Source: an uncultured Clostridium sp. (GTDB taxonomy: Bacteria > Bacillota > Clostridia > Oscillospirales > Oscillospiraceae). From it: a stretch of 55,389 nt of DNA. Below the pieces are notes generated by a model. It was given only the letters and a program-made list of their open reading frames with translations, ran no database searches and was not told the DNA's origin. A program made the translations under genes and the position numbers. The stretch lies in contig CAJFVL010000004.1 of NCBI GenBank assembly GCA_904420465.1, forward strand, positions 1 to 55,389, read 5' to 3'. Numbering within the stretch: position 1 is the first letter of the stretch; every line of letters begins with the position of its first letter. Positions 7,965-16,719 of the stretch are shown one piece after another.

Positions 7965-8615
7965 CTATTTTCGGTTGATATCCCGCTTCTGCAGGGCGAA
8001 GATGTCCCGGCAGAGCTCATCCTCCTGCCACAGCCGCAGCCCCAGAAAGCTGCACCCGTATGTGTGGATTCCCTTTCCTTCCATATCCGGCCCCACCCGC
8101 CGGACCAGACAGGACAGGCTGTGGACCGGCCCGCCGGGCCGCAGCCGAAAGCCGGACAGCAGCAGGGTTTCTCCCTCCATATAGACAGCCTCGGTATGAA
8201 AGCGCACGCCGCTCAGGCTGATGTCATCCAGCTCACACTCACTCTGTTCCCCCCGGGAGTTCATCACATTTCCGTGGGCCCTGACCCGCTGGCGGAAGTG
8301 TTCCCGGCGCTCCGCGGTGGATATCACATGCTCCACCTCGATCCACCAGTATTCCGCGGCATTGCGGGATACCCGGCCATAGAGGACAACCACCCGGTCT
8401 TTTCCATTTCCTTCCCGATAACGGATCTTGACCGGCGCATGGTAGAGCACGCCCCGGGGCGTGCTTTCCCGCTTTCGCAGCTCCACCTGAACCTCGTTGC
8501 GCGCTCTGCTGTACTGCTGAATGACCCCCACAAAGAGGATCTGATTCTCTGCCCCGAGCACCTCGCAGATTGTACCCAGGGCGCCGCGCAGCTCCTCCGC
8601 GTATTCGGGGTTCAT
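7965..8615 (-). CDS. PilZ-domain c-di-GMP effector (YcgR-like)
   Basis: A 216-residue protein with an N-terminal beta-rich domain (about 1-98) and a C-terminal PilZ domain. The c-di-GMP-binding signatures are intact: RREHFR (R104 and R108 of the RxxxR motif) and DISLSG (D131, S133, G136 of the D/NxSxxG motif). The two-domain layout is that of YcgR/DgrA, which brakes the flagellar motor or interferes with MotA when c-di-GMP is high. It is the last gene of the motility operon, and its ATG overlaps the stop of the GGDEF-EAL gene (ATGA), so it is translationally coupled to a c-di-GMP enzyme. The motor-brake role is inferred from family and context. Confidence 0.88.
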   Translation of the reverse strand: MNPEYAEELRGALGTICEVLGAENQILFVGVIQQYSRARNEVQVELRKRESTPRGVLYHAPVKIRYREGNGKDRVVVLYGRVSRNAAEYWWIEVEHVISTAERREHFRQRVRAHGNVMNSRGEQSECELDDISLSGVRFHTEAVYMEGETLLLSGFRLRPGGPVHSLSCLVRRVGPDMEGKGIHTYGCSFLGLRLWQEDELCRDIFALQKRDINRK

Positions 8616-11600
8616 GAATGAGTCACCTCTTTTTCCTTCCGCTTGAAACCCGGCCCTTCCGCCTTCTGCTCCAGCGTGTGCTCCAGGTCATCCCAGCTCA
8701 TCGGTTTATAAAAGTAAAATCCCTGGATGAAATCACAGTCTGTTTTCCGGATTACATCCAGCTCCTCCCTGGTCTCCACACCCTCCATGCAGACTCTGCG
8801 CTTGAATTGGTGGCAGGCATAGACCAGGCTCTTGATGAAGCGCTGCTTCTCCTTGGAGGACGTAACCTCCTGCATCAGGGTCCGGTCCAGCTTGATCAGA
8901 TCGGCCGGATAGCGCAGGAGCATCTGCAGTCCGGAATAGGCGCTGCCAAAGTCATCCAGGGCAAATCGCACCCCGATCTGCTTGCACTGCTGGACAAACT
9001 GCTGAAGATGGTCCGGCATCTCGTCAAAGTGGGTCTCGGTCAATTCAATAAACAGGTTCTGGGGCGGCATGTGGTGCCGCCTCAGCGTTTCCTCCAGAAA
9101 GGGGAAGAAGTTCCGGTCCACCACCTGGAGGTAGCTGACGTTGACCGAAATTTCAAAGTTCGGCCAGCGCTTTACCACCCGGCCTCCCCTTTGGATCGTC
9201 TGGTCCAGAACCCATTTCCCAACCGGAACAATCAGTCCTGTCTGCTCCAATACCGGGATAAACTTGCCCGGGGAAATTTCCTCTCCCCCGTTGTTCCAGC
9301 GCAGCAGCACCTCGCCCCCGAAGATTCTGCCGCTTTTTGCCTCCACCTGCGGCTGGATCATGGTGCGGAACCCCTGGAATCCGCGCTCCACACAGGCATT
9401 AAGCGCAATATTGAAGTTGGTCTGCTCCCGGAACACACGTCCGGAATGGGGGGCTGTCTCCAGATAGCTCAGCCCGGGAAAGGCCTTGGCGGTGCGCGCC
9501 GTTCCGATGGCGTTGTCAATCAGCATCTGGGCGGATACCTTCTCCTCTCTGCCATGGACCACACCGATGGCACAGGGGGACACCATGTGAATGGTGAAGC
9601 GGCGGAACGCCCCCTTCACAATATCCTGAATATGCCCGGCCGGTTCCCCCGGCTCCAGCACGGTTTGGGAGAGCAGCAGGAAACGGGCCCCGTCCATGCG
9701 GTAGCAGCTGAACTGGCTGCCCAGGTCCCGCTCGATCTGTCCGCCGATCTCCTTGAGCAGCTCATCGCCGATATCCCGCCCATAAACCCGGTTGATGTCG
9801 GCAAAATCCCGGAAGGTCACGCACATCAGCATCATGCTGACTCCCAGGTTGTTCAGCTCCTCCACCCGCTTAAGGGCGAGGTTCAGCTTCAAAAGCCCGG
9901 TGATGGGGTCCACTTCCAACTCATTTTTCAGGCTGACCATGCTCCCGGAGAAGAACAGCGGCTCCCGCTTCTCCTCATCCCACTTCATGATGCCCCGGCA
10001 GTGCAGCCAGCCCAGCTCCCCGTTTTTATCATAAATGCGGTAGCGGATGCTGTGGATCTCCCGCTTCTCCCGAACCATCCTCTGGGTCTCCTCCACATGC
10101 ATCGCCTGGTCCGGGCCGTAGATGCGCTGCTCCAGACGAGACACGAAATCTGTGACCAGATTTCCGGAAAATCCAAAGTCCTCCTTCAGGTTATCGGAGA
10201 TGTAGTAGAGGTTTTTCCGCATATCCCCAAAGTAGATATAGTAATTGGACCGCCCTGTGGTCTGGGAGCGGATAAAGGAGTCCACATCAAAATAGTAGTC
10301 CTGGATAAAGCGCTGGACCGCCGCGCTGGACTGGCTGCACTGCAGGGCATCTTCCTGCGTCTCCCCCCCTTCATTTCGCCCCGCCGAATCCAGGTGCAGG
10401 TGATAAAGGCGCTTCTCCTGATACATCTGTTCGTCGGCCCGGTCAAGAAGCGTGCTGAACTGGGTGTCTCCCGCTCCGGCCCAGGCGCTGCCAATGGACA
10501 TTCCGCATCCGGCGCCCACCGCCATTCTGCGCAGGCGCTCCACCCTTTCATCCAGCTGCCCCTTGTCAATCTGCTCACAGACCACCAGAAACTCGTCGCC
10601 CCCCATACGGAAAATCTGGTCGCTGATGAACACGCTCCCCAGGATGTGATACGCCTGGATCAGCAGCCGGTCTCCGCTGGAGTGTCCATACTGGTCATTG
10701 GTCCTTTTCAATCCGTTCAGGTCGCAATAAATCAGCCCTGTATTCTGCTCCAAATGCGTCTTGGCCATATAGGTATTGAGGGCGTAGCGGTTCAGCGCGC
10801 CGGTCAGCTGATCATGAAAGCTGATTTCCGCCAGGTTTTTCACCAGGTCGCGCTGCCGGATGATTGAGACAATAAAGTGGGACAGCAGCTGGCACAGGTC
10901 GGCCACCAGCCCCAGATGACTCTTTTCCGGATTATCCACCTGCCAGAAGCCTATGGCCTTGTCATTGCTCAGCAGGGGCAGCAGAATCGCCCGCTCCACC
11001 GATTCCGGCGGAATTATGGCGTGCATCTCCGGATACTTCTCACAAAACTCCGTCGTATTTGTCAGAATCAGGGGCTGGTTGTGGGCAAATACCTCATACC
11101 ACTGGATGAGGGGTTTCCCGAAGCTGATGGAAATCAGCTTCGGGTCTGGCGAGCCGCCAGACCGGGCCCAGCTGTATGTATTGACCACCCACTCCTCCGC
11201 CCGAAGCTCATAGACGTTCAGCGCCGAGCAGTGAATGTGGGGACCCAGATACGCCAGCATCTTCTTCAGAGCCACATCCTGATCGGCGCTGGAGTGGGCG
11301 ATCAAAAGGCACTCATTCACCAAATTTTCATAGTGCCGGAGCGCGGCAGCTCCCAAATTCACCTCTTTGTCCCAGCCTTCCTCCGCGTCCCGGGCAAACT
11401 CCATCCGGTACTGCCTGCCTTCGTACTCAAGCAGTGTGTCCTGAATGGAATAATACCGGCGCGTCAGCGGATTGCGGTAGGGCCACTTCAGGAATTTTCC
11501 CATTTTCAGCCGGTCATTGGTACAGAAAGGACACGGTCCGCTGTATCCCTGAAGGACCTCATAGCACTTCTTTCCCCTGTACTCTTCCCGGTTCTTGATC

Positions 11601-11710
11601 AGAAAGGCGTCCCGGCCGCACTTATTCAGGTAAACCAGCTCATACGTCTCGGCATCTGCCACATACACGATCTCTTCCAGGTCCTCAAAATACTCCCAAA
11701 TGGGTGTCAC
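8612..11710 (-). CDS. PAS-GAF-GGDEF-PAS-GGDEF(degenerate)-EAL c-di-GMP enzyme
   Basis: A soluble 1032-residue sensor enzyme. In order: a PAS-like region (about 1-110) with a CPFC pair, a GAF-like region (about 125-290), a first GGDEF domain with intact MGGDEF at 369-374, a second PAS-like region (about 465-595), a second GGDEF domain degenerate at its active site (RMDGARF, 671-677), and an EAL domain (about 760-1015). The EAL domain keeps E800 (EVL), N857, E889, the DDFG pair 919-920, K940, E976 (EGVET) and Q996, so phosphodiesterase activity is likely. The first GGDEF lacks the RxxD inhibitory site (FISD instead). Both synthesis and breakdown of c-di-GMP are therefore possible. The start is GTG with GGGAGG 9 bases upstream. 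Confidence 0.9.
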   Translation of the reverse strand: MTPIWEYFEDLEEIVYVADAETYELVYLNKCGRDAFLIKNREEYRGKKCYEVLQGYSGPCPFCTNDRLKMGKFLKWPYRNPLTRRYYSIQDTLLEYEGRQYRMEFARDAEEGWDKEVNLGAAALRHYENLVNECLLIAHSSADQDVALKKMLAYLGPHIHCSALNVYELRAEEWVVNTYSWARSGGSPDPKLISISFGKPLIQWYEVFAHNQPLILTNTTEFCEKYPEMHAIIPPESVERAILLPLLSNDKAIGFWQVDNPEKSHLGLVADLCQLLSHFIVSIIRQRDLVKNLAEISFHDQLTGALNRYALNTYMAKTHLEQNTGLIYCDLNGLKRTNDQYGHSSGDRLLIQAYHILGSVFISDQIFRMGGDEFLVVCEQIDKGQLDERVERLRRMAVGAGCGMSIGSAWAGAGDTQFSTLLDRADEQMYQEKRLYHLHLDSAGRNEGGETQEDALQCSQSSAAVQRFIQDYYFDVDSFIRSQTTGRSNYYIYFGDMRKNLYYISDNLKEDFGFSGNLVTDFVSRLEQRIYGPDQAMHVEETQRMVREKREIHSIRYRIYDKNGELGWLHCRGIMKWDEEKREPLFFSGSMVSLKNELEVDPITGLLKLNLALKRVEELNNLGVSMMLMCVTFRDFADINRVYGRDIGDELLKEIGGQIERDLGSQFSCYRMDGARFLLLSQTVLEPGEPAGHIQDIVKGAFRRFTIHMVSPCAIGVVHGREEKVSAQMLIDNAIGTARTAKAFPGLSYLETAPHSGRVFREQTNFNIALNACVERGFQGFRTMIQPQVEAKSGRIFGGEVLLRWNNGGEEISPGKFIPVLEQTGLIVPVGKWVLDQTIQRGGRVVKRWPNFEISVNVSYLQVVDRNFFPFLEETLRRHHMPPQNLFIELTETHFDEMPDHLQQFVQQCKQIGVRFALDDFGSAYSGLQMLLRYPADLIKLDRTLMQEVTSSKEKQRFIKSLVYACHQFKRRVCMEGVETREELDVIRKTDCDFIQGFYFYKPMSWDDLEHTLEQKAEGPGFKRKEKEVTHS

Positions 11711-11793
11711 GGCAGCTCGCCTCCCAATTTATCCTTTCCTGACTGCCGGAACCGGCGCGGAGCGGCCGGCAGATCTGACGGCCGCTCCCTCCC

Positions 11794-13089
11794 TTATGTC
11801 TGTTCCGGCTCTTTCCCTGCCTCCGGCTGTTCCGCCACCTGGCCCGGCGTCGGCTGCATCATCTCCGCCCAGACCCGGTTGACCTCCTCCATACAGCTGA
11901 AGTACAGACTGGTCAGCAAGTTGGTGGGAATTCCAAGCCCGCCGGCCAGCTCGTCAATCTTCGCCCAGTTTGCCCGCTCGTAGGACAACGCCAGGTCGTA
12001 GAGCATCCCGCAGCGGCCGCTGTGCTTGAGCAGGGCATCCTTTACCTCCTGGCGCAGGGGAATCTGGTCCAGAATCTCCTCCAGGGGAGCGTCAATCAGA
12101 TAGTTCAGGGTGGAGAACATCCCCATCAGATAGGCCTCCGGCTTGGAGATGGGCATATCCTTGGCATAGTTCATCAGGCTGCTGCAGAAGTTGGCCCGCA
12201 TAAAGGACAGCCGCAGGAACTCCTCGGCCCCTTCCTCCATCTTGTTCTCCGCGTTGCTGGCGCTGAGGAGGTAGACCCACTGCTTCAGCTCGTTCAGGCC
12301 CATGGTCATGATGGCCTGACGCACCGTGTTGACCCGGTGGCGCATGGCAAAGTAGCAGGAGTTGGCCATCTTCAGAATATTATAAGTCAGGGTGGCGTCC
12401 ACCGAAATAATCCGCTCGATCTCCTCCACGTCGGGCTCGTCCCGGGTCACCGCCACCATCAGACGGAAGAAGTTGCTCTGCAGATAGCCGCTGCTGTGGG
12501 TTTTCGTGGTCAGCTTTTCGGCCACATAGGTCCCCTCCAGGGCGTCCGCCTTCAGCTTCAGGGCCTTCTGGTACAGCTCCTCCCGGTCGACGCCCACCGC
12601 GATGCACTGCTTTTTCATGCTGTGGGCAATCTCGATGATATTCTTCAGAGTCAGCTCCGGGGTGCTTTGGAAGTTAAGTTTGATGTAATCAATGCCGTCC
12701 AGGATACCCAGGTAGCGGGGGGCAAACTGAAACTCATTTACCGCGATCTTGTAGCCGTCCTTGGCATACTGCTGGACCATGCGCATGGCCAGGGGGTGAA
12801 TGATCACACTGTCGTCAATCTGGATGACCAGCTCCCCCTTGTCAAACAGGCGTGGGGTCTTTTTCATCAGCAGGGTGGTGGTAAAGGTCATGAAATTCAA
12901 GGAGCCCCGCAGCAGCTTGTCGGTATTCATGGTCAGGAAATTGTAGATGGTATCCGCCGCCGCGAAGTCGCTGGCTGTGCTGTCTCCGCCGCCGAAGGCC
13001 TGGTTCTCCCCATGATACTGAATCTCATATCCGATGATCTTGTTCTGTCCATCCTTGATGGGCTGGCGCACAATGTACTTGCTGCTCAT
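11794..13089 (-). CDS. EAL-HDOD domain signalling protein (CdgJ/YuxH type)
   Basis: A 431-residue protein with an N-terminal degenerate EAL domain and a C-terminal HDOD domain. It begins KYIVRQPIKDGQNKIIGYEIQY, the family opening in which the catalytic EAL is replaced (YEIQY). Further EAL remnants are VIQIDDS, DYIKLNF and ALEGTYVAEKL. The HDOD half has the helical IISVDATLTYNILKMANS block and the QWVYLLSA segment. Such proteins usually do not hydrolyse c-di-GMP and are linked to motility control. The ATG at 13089 is preferred, with GGGAGG in the overlapping end of cheV. The gene is nearly abutting cheV in the motility operon. Confidence 0.87.
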   Translation of the reverse strand: MSSKYIVRQPIKDGQNKIIGYEIQYHGENQAFGGGDSTASDFAAADTIYNFLTMNTDKLLRGSLNFMTFTTTLLMKKTPRLFDKGELVIQIDDSVIIHPLAMRMVQQYAKDGYKIAVNEFQFAPRYLGILDGIDYIKLNFQSTPELTLKNIIEIAHSMKKQCIAVGVDREELYQKALKLKADALEGTYVAEKLTTKTHSSGYLQSNFFRLMVAVTRDEPDVEEIERIISVDATLTYNILKMANSCYFAMRHRVNTVRQAIMTMGLNELKQWVYLLSASNAENKMEEGAEEFLRLSFMRANFCSSLMNYAKDMPISKPEAYLMGMFSTLNYLIDAPLEEILDQIPLRQEVKDALLKHSGRCGMLYDLALSYERANWAKIDELAGGLGIPTNLLTSLYFSCMEEVNRVWAEMMQPTPGQVAEQPEAGKEPEQT

Positions 13090-13093
13090 GTTC

Positions 13094-14029
13094 TTATCCC
13101 TCCCGCTCTCTTCTGCTGCGGTCCAGCAGGTGGTCCACAATTCCGATCAAATGTCCGATCTCCGGCTTACTCAGCTGCTCGTCCGCGCCGACCTCTTTGC
13201 CCTTGCGGCGCATCTCCTCGGTAATCAGGGAGGAAAAGATGACCACCGGGATCTTCCGCAGGCTGGCGTCCGTTTTGATCAGCTTGGTCAGCCGGTGGCC
13301 ATCCATCTGGGGCATCTCCAGATCGGTGATGACCAGCCCTACATGGTGGAACAGGTCCTTGTCCTCCTTCCAGGGCTGCAGGGCATCCCACAGCTCCCCG
13401 CCATTGGAAAACATCTGCACATTCACATACCCGGCCTTGGTGAGGGCGCTGCGGATCATCTGGGTGAGCAGGATGGAGTCCTCCGCCACCCAGATGGGCG
13501 TCTCGTCCCGGCTCCGTGGCCCCATCTCCTCCACCTCGGACAGCTGGATGCCGGTCTCCGGCGCGATTTCAGCCACGATCTTTTCAAAGTCCAAAATGGT
13601 GACCAGATCCTCCCCGCACTGGGCGATGCCGGTGGCCACCCCCTCCGGTCCTCCGGACACTGTCTTGTCCGGCTTTTGGATGTCAGTCCAGGAGATGCGG
13701 CTGATCCCCACCACGGTATGGACCCGGAAGGCAATATAGACCTGGTTGAAATTAGTGATGATGAACAGGTCCTTCGGGCGGGGCTCCTCTTCGCGGCCGC
13801 TGAGATATTTGGGCAGGTCCACCACGGTGATCACAGTATCCCTGGGCTTGAAGATGCCCTCCACCGCCGGATGGGAATGGGGCATGGGGTGCACCGGCGC
13901 GGACATCATAATTTCCCGCACCTTGGCCACGTTGATTCCGTACAGGATACCGTCGATGGTAAATTCCATGATTTCGATCTCGTTGGTTCCGGTCTCCAGT
14001 AAAATTTCCTGCTTGTGTTTTTCCGCCAT
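13094..14029 (-). CDS. cheV: Chemotaxis coupling protein CheV (CheW-REC fusion)
   Basis: Couples receptors to CheA and allows phosphorylation-dependent adaptation. About 311 residues: a CheW-like domain at about 1-165, with the VREIMMSAPVHPMPHSHP and VITVVDLPKYL blocks, and a receiver domain at about 178-305. The receiver has D184, the phospho-acceptor D236 in ITDLEMPQMDG, a conserved Ser and a Lys in SKPE. The ATG at 14029 follows a GGGGGAT ribosome site; a GTG-like extension of six codons is less likely. It lies downstream of cheC-cheD, forming the Bacillus-type adaptation set. Confidence 0.93.
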   Translation of the reverse strand: MAEKHKQEILLETGTNEIEIMEFTIDGILYGINVAKVREIMMSAPVHPMPHSHPAVEGIFKPRDTVITVVDLPKYLSGREEEPRPKDLFIITNFNQVYIAFRVHTVVGISRISWTDIQKPDKTVSGGPEGVATGIAQCGEDLVTILDFEKIVAEIAPETGIQLSEVEEMGPRSRDETPIWVAEDSILLTQMIRSALTKAGYVNVQMFSNGGELWDALQPWKEDKDLFHHVGLVITDLEMPQMDGHRLTKLIKTDASLRKIPVVIFSSLITEEMRRKGKEVGADEQLSKPEIGHLIGIVDHLLDRSRREREG

Positions 14030-14070
14030 GCCGATCCCCCACTTCAAAATTTGATAGATTTCTTTGGATA

Positions 14071-14562
14071 TTAAAAAATCAGATCCGGCTTTCCGTAGCT
14101 TCGCACGCAGGCATCTCCGCTGGCCACCTCGAACAGCAGCGTTCGGGCCACCGTCCCGCCCACATCCTCGTGCAGCAGCCGGACCCCTTCGTTCTTCAGC
14201 GTGATGTGGACGCTCTCAATATTCCGCTGACCAATGTTGCCCAGCGTGCCGCCCGCGCTGCCGCCCGGCACGTCGAACATTCGGGCGCCTCCGGCGATTT
14301 TAGCTGTAATCCGGCTGCGCCTGGCCCCCCAGGCCTCCATCTGGCGCAGCGTCTCCCGGATGCCGGTATCCGCGTATTTCATGGGCGATCTGCGCCCCGT
14401 CTCCATGTTCAAGGGCAGCATGACATGGACCAGGGCGGCCAGCTTCAGCACCGGGTCCCGCAGGCAGATGCCGATGCAGGAGCCCAGGGCGTACGTCACC
14501 AGCATCCCCTCATTCTGCGCCATTTTCATATCCGCGATCCCAACTACCAGCTTATCATTCAT
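14071..14562 (-). CDS. cheD: Chemoreceptor glutamine deamidase CheD
   Basis: Deamidates receptor glutamines and stimulates CheC. A 163-residue protein with the catalytic triad visible: T23 and C29 in VTYALGSC and H46 in VHVMLP. The motifs KYADTGI and KIAGGARMF are also conserved. The ATG at 14562 overlaps the end of cheC by 8 bases (ATGAATGA), so CheC and CheD are translationally coupled, which fits their known complex. An AT-rich gap of about 40 bases follows before cheV. Confidence 0.95.
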   Translation of the reverse strand: MNDKLVVGIADMKMAQNEGMLVTYALGSCIGICLRDPVLKLAALVHVMLPLNMETGRRSPMKYADTGIRETLRQMEAWGARRSRITAKIAGGARMFDVPGGSAGGTLGNIGQRNIESVHITLKNEGVRLLHEDVGGTVARTLLFEVASGDACVRSYGKPDLIF

Positions 14563-15175
14563 CCAGCACACCCAGCTTCTTTAAAAGATAATTCAAAGAG
14601 CGGATATCCGGTGAAAGCAGCAGCCGGCAGGGCACCTCCTGACCGTGGCAGATGAAATTCGCGCCCACAGTCATGATGTAGTCCGACTGCCCCCCATACT
14701 CCGCCATGGGGACGGTGAGAATAGCCCCCTGCATATCCACCGCAAAGGCGGGGACCGTGAGCTGGATGGTAATGTCCGCCAGCCCGGACAGGGCGTTGAT
14801 AAAGGTGGAGATCATAATGTTGCCCACCTCCACCAGGGCGGAGCGGTCCAGCTCATCCAGTTCCTCATAGGAGGAGACCTCCCTTCCCACCATGTGGCGC
14901 AGCACCAGATCCACAAACTCCATCTGCTGCACTGAGAGCATGATGCCGCTGATTTCGCCCCCTAGTCGGACCAGCACCCCGGCGGTGATGACCTCCGGTC
15001 CGCCGATCCAGTCGATGGCCTCGTTATACCCCATGATGCGCACCTCGGGCACGCTGATGCGCACCTCGCACCCCAGGATGCTGGACAGGGCGGTGGCCGC
15101 GTTTCCGGTGCCGATGCTGCCGATCTCCCGGATGGTATCCAGCTCCAGGCCGTTCAAATCCTCAAAACGCTTCAT
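14555..15175 (-). CDS. cheC: CheY-P phosphatase CheC
   Basis: Dephosphorylates CheY-P and partners CheD. A 206-residue protein with the two pseudo-symmetric phosphatase helices of the family. The second site is intact (S112, E116, N119 in SALVEVGN). The first has D13 and E17 but Ser at position 20 (REIGSIG), where Asn is usual, so one active centre is probably weak or dead. GGTGAGAG precedes the ATG at 15175. It is encoded right after the rod genes and overlaps cheD. Confidence 0.93.
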   Translation of the reverse strand: MKRFEDLNGLELDTIREIGSIGTGNAATALSSILGCEVRISVPEVRIMGYNEAIDWIGGPEVITAGVLVRLGGEISGIMLSVQQMEFVDLVLRHMVGREVSSYEELDELDRSALVEVGNIMISTFINALSGLADITIQLTVPAFAVDMQGAILTVPMAEYGGQSDYIMTVGANFICHGQEVPCRLLLSPDIRSLNYLLKKLGVLDE

Positions 15176-15189
15176 TTTCTCTCACCGCC

Positions 15190-15921
15190 TTATCCGTTGG
15201 GCAGATTGTTCACGGTGGTCTCCACCTCATCCGCAGTGGTGACCATGCGCAGGGCGTAGCTGTAAGAGCGCTGGGCCTCGATCACCTTGCCGATCTCATG
15301 GGCCAGGTCGGCGTTGGAGCTCTCCAGGCAGCCCTGGAGGACAGGGGAATCCCCCATCCACACGCTGCCGGCCGCCGCCGGAGCCAGAAACCGGCTCCCG
15401 TCCAGGTGCTGCAGCCCCTCCTGATACTGAATCTCAAAGACGCCCACCGGCTGCCTTGCCTCAGCGTCCTCCACCTGGATGGGATAGCCGCCGGTGTTCA
15501 GCACCTGCCGGCCGTCGCCGTCGGACAGATACCACACCGACTGCCAGTTGCCCTCATCGTCCTGCTCCTGAAATTCGGCAATGGTGAAGGAGCCGTCCCG
15601 GGTAAAGGACACCTCGTTCAGGGCCGGGTCGTACAGGGCAAAAAACCCGTCGCCTGAGATAGCGTAGTCCTGCTTCCGCCCCGTCTCCTCCACCGCCGAC
15701 TGGCGGAAGTCGGTTGTGCTGGCGGCGATGCGGGTACCGGTGCCCTTGGGCAGCTGCTCCCCGTCAATACCATTGACCATCCGGTACATCAGGGCCTCGA
15801 ACACCGGCTGCTCCGCCCGGAAGCCGGTGGTATTCACATTGGAGATATTGTTGGCATGGGCGTTCAGCCGCTCCATCTGCTGCTGGGCCCCCACCGCCGC
15901 GCTGTAAAATGCCTGAATCAT
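15190..15921 (-). CDS. flgG: Flagellar hook-basal body (distal rod) protein, FlgG/FlhP-like
   Basis: Rod protein linking basal body and hook. A 243-residue protein with the conserved N-terminal MIQAFYSAAVGAQQQM and ANNISNVNTTGF motif, the central ISGDGFFAL core, and the C-terminal ESSNADLAHEIGKVIEAQRSY helix. In Bacillus the equivalent pair is FlhO/FlhP. The assignment of this copy as FlgG and the upstream copy as FlgF is by order, not by a decisive motif. Both follow fliA directly, as in clostridial operons. GGGAGG precedes the ATG at 15921. Confidence 0.85.
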   Translation of the reverse strand: MIQAFYSAAVGAQQQMERLNAHANNISNVNTTGFRAEQPVFEALMYRMVNGIDGEQLPKGTGTRIAASTTDFRQSAVEETGRKQDYAISGDGFFALYDPALNEVSFTRDGSFTIAEFQEQDDEGNWQSVWYLSDGDGRQVLNTGGYPIQVEDAEARQPVGVFEIQYQEGLQHLDGSRFLAPAAAGSVWMGDSPVLQGCLESSNADLAHEIGKVIEAQRSYSYALRMVTTADEVETTVNNLPNG

Positions 15922-15942
15922 ACTGAATCTGCCTCCCTTGCC

Positions 15943-16698
15943 TTACATCCGGGCGATCTCGCCGGTGGCCCGGGTCAGCAGCTCGTTATACAGCTGCAGC
16001 ACCTGGGCGGCGCTCTGCAGAGCCCGCTCGGCTGTCATCATGTTGCTCATCTCCTGAATCATATCCACGTTGGAGTTCTCCACCCAGCGCCACTGCACCT
16101 CCGCCGCAGTGGGAACGGCCTGCTGACCGCCGGGTCCGAACAGGCCGCTGGTATTTTTCACCAGCTGGCCGTTGTCGGCAAAGGTGAACACGCCGATCTG
16201 CCCCAGGTAGTAGTTCCCGTCCTGGGTGTAGATCCGCCCCTCCCCGTCGGCCCGGATCAGGTCGGTGGTCAGCTGGATGGGCTGCCCGTCCATTCCCAGC
16301 ACCCGGCCCTGGCTTGCGAGACAGAGGAAGCCCTCCCCGTCCAGGGTGAAGCTGCCGCTGCGGGTGTACTCCACCCCGTTCTCCGTCTGGATGGCGAAGA
16401 AGCCGTCCCCCACAATGGCAAAGTCCAGGTTCAGCCCGGTCTCCTCCGGAATGCCCTGGTCAAAGTTCACATACAGCTGGTCGGGGGCCAGAATATAGCT
16501 CTGTTCTCCAATCACCTGGGCGCCGCTTTTATCCTTGTTGCCGATGCGGCTGTAGAGCACCTCCTCAAAGGTGCTGTCGGTGTAGCGCTCCGCCTTATAT
16601 CCAGGGGTGGCCAGATTGGTCATGTTGTTGGCCACTACATCCAGCCGCCTGCTCTGGGAGAGCATCCCGGAGGTCAGGTTGTAAAATCCCTTGGTCAT
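15943..16698 (-). CDS. flgF: Flagellar hook-basal body (proximal rod) protein, FlgF/FlhO-like
   Basis: Rod protein of 251 residues. It has MTKGFYNLTSGMLSQSRRLD, the ANNMTNLATPGYK motif, the IVGDGFFAI core and the C-terminal ENSNVDMIQEMSNMMTAERA helix typical of the flagellar rod/hook family. It lies 21 bp downstream of fliA and just before a second paralogue. It might equally be named FlhO after the Bacillus pair. Export is by the flagellar type III apparatus, with no signal peptide, as expected. Confidence 0.83.
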   Translation of the reverse strand: MTKGFYNLTSGMLSQSRRLDVVANNMTNLATPGYKAERYTDSTFEEVLYSRIGNKDKSGAQVIGEQSYILAPDQLYVNFDQGIPEETGLNLDFAIVGDGFFAIQTENGVEYTRSGSFTLDGEGFLCLASQGRVLGMDGQPIQLTTDLIRADGEGRIYTQDGNYYLGQIGVFTFADNGQLVKNTSGLFGPGGQQAVPTAAEVQWRWVENSNVDMIQEMSNMMTAERALQSAAQVLQLYNELLTRATGEIARM

Positions 16699-16719
16699 AC
16701 TTCTTCAACCGCCTTTCTT

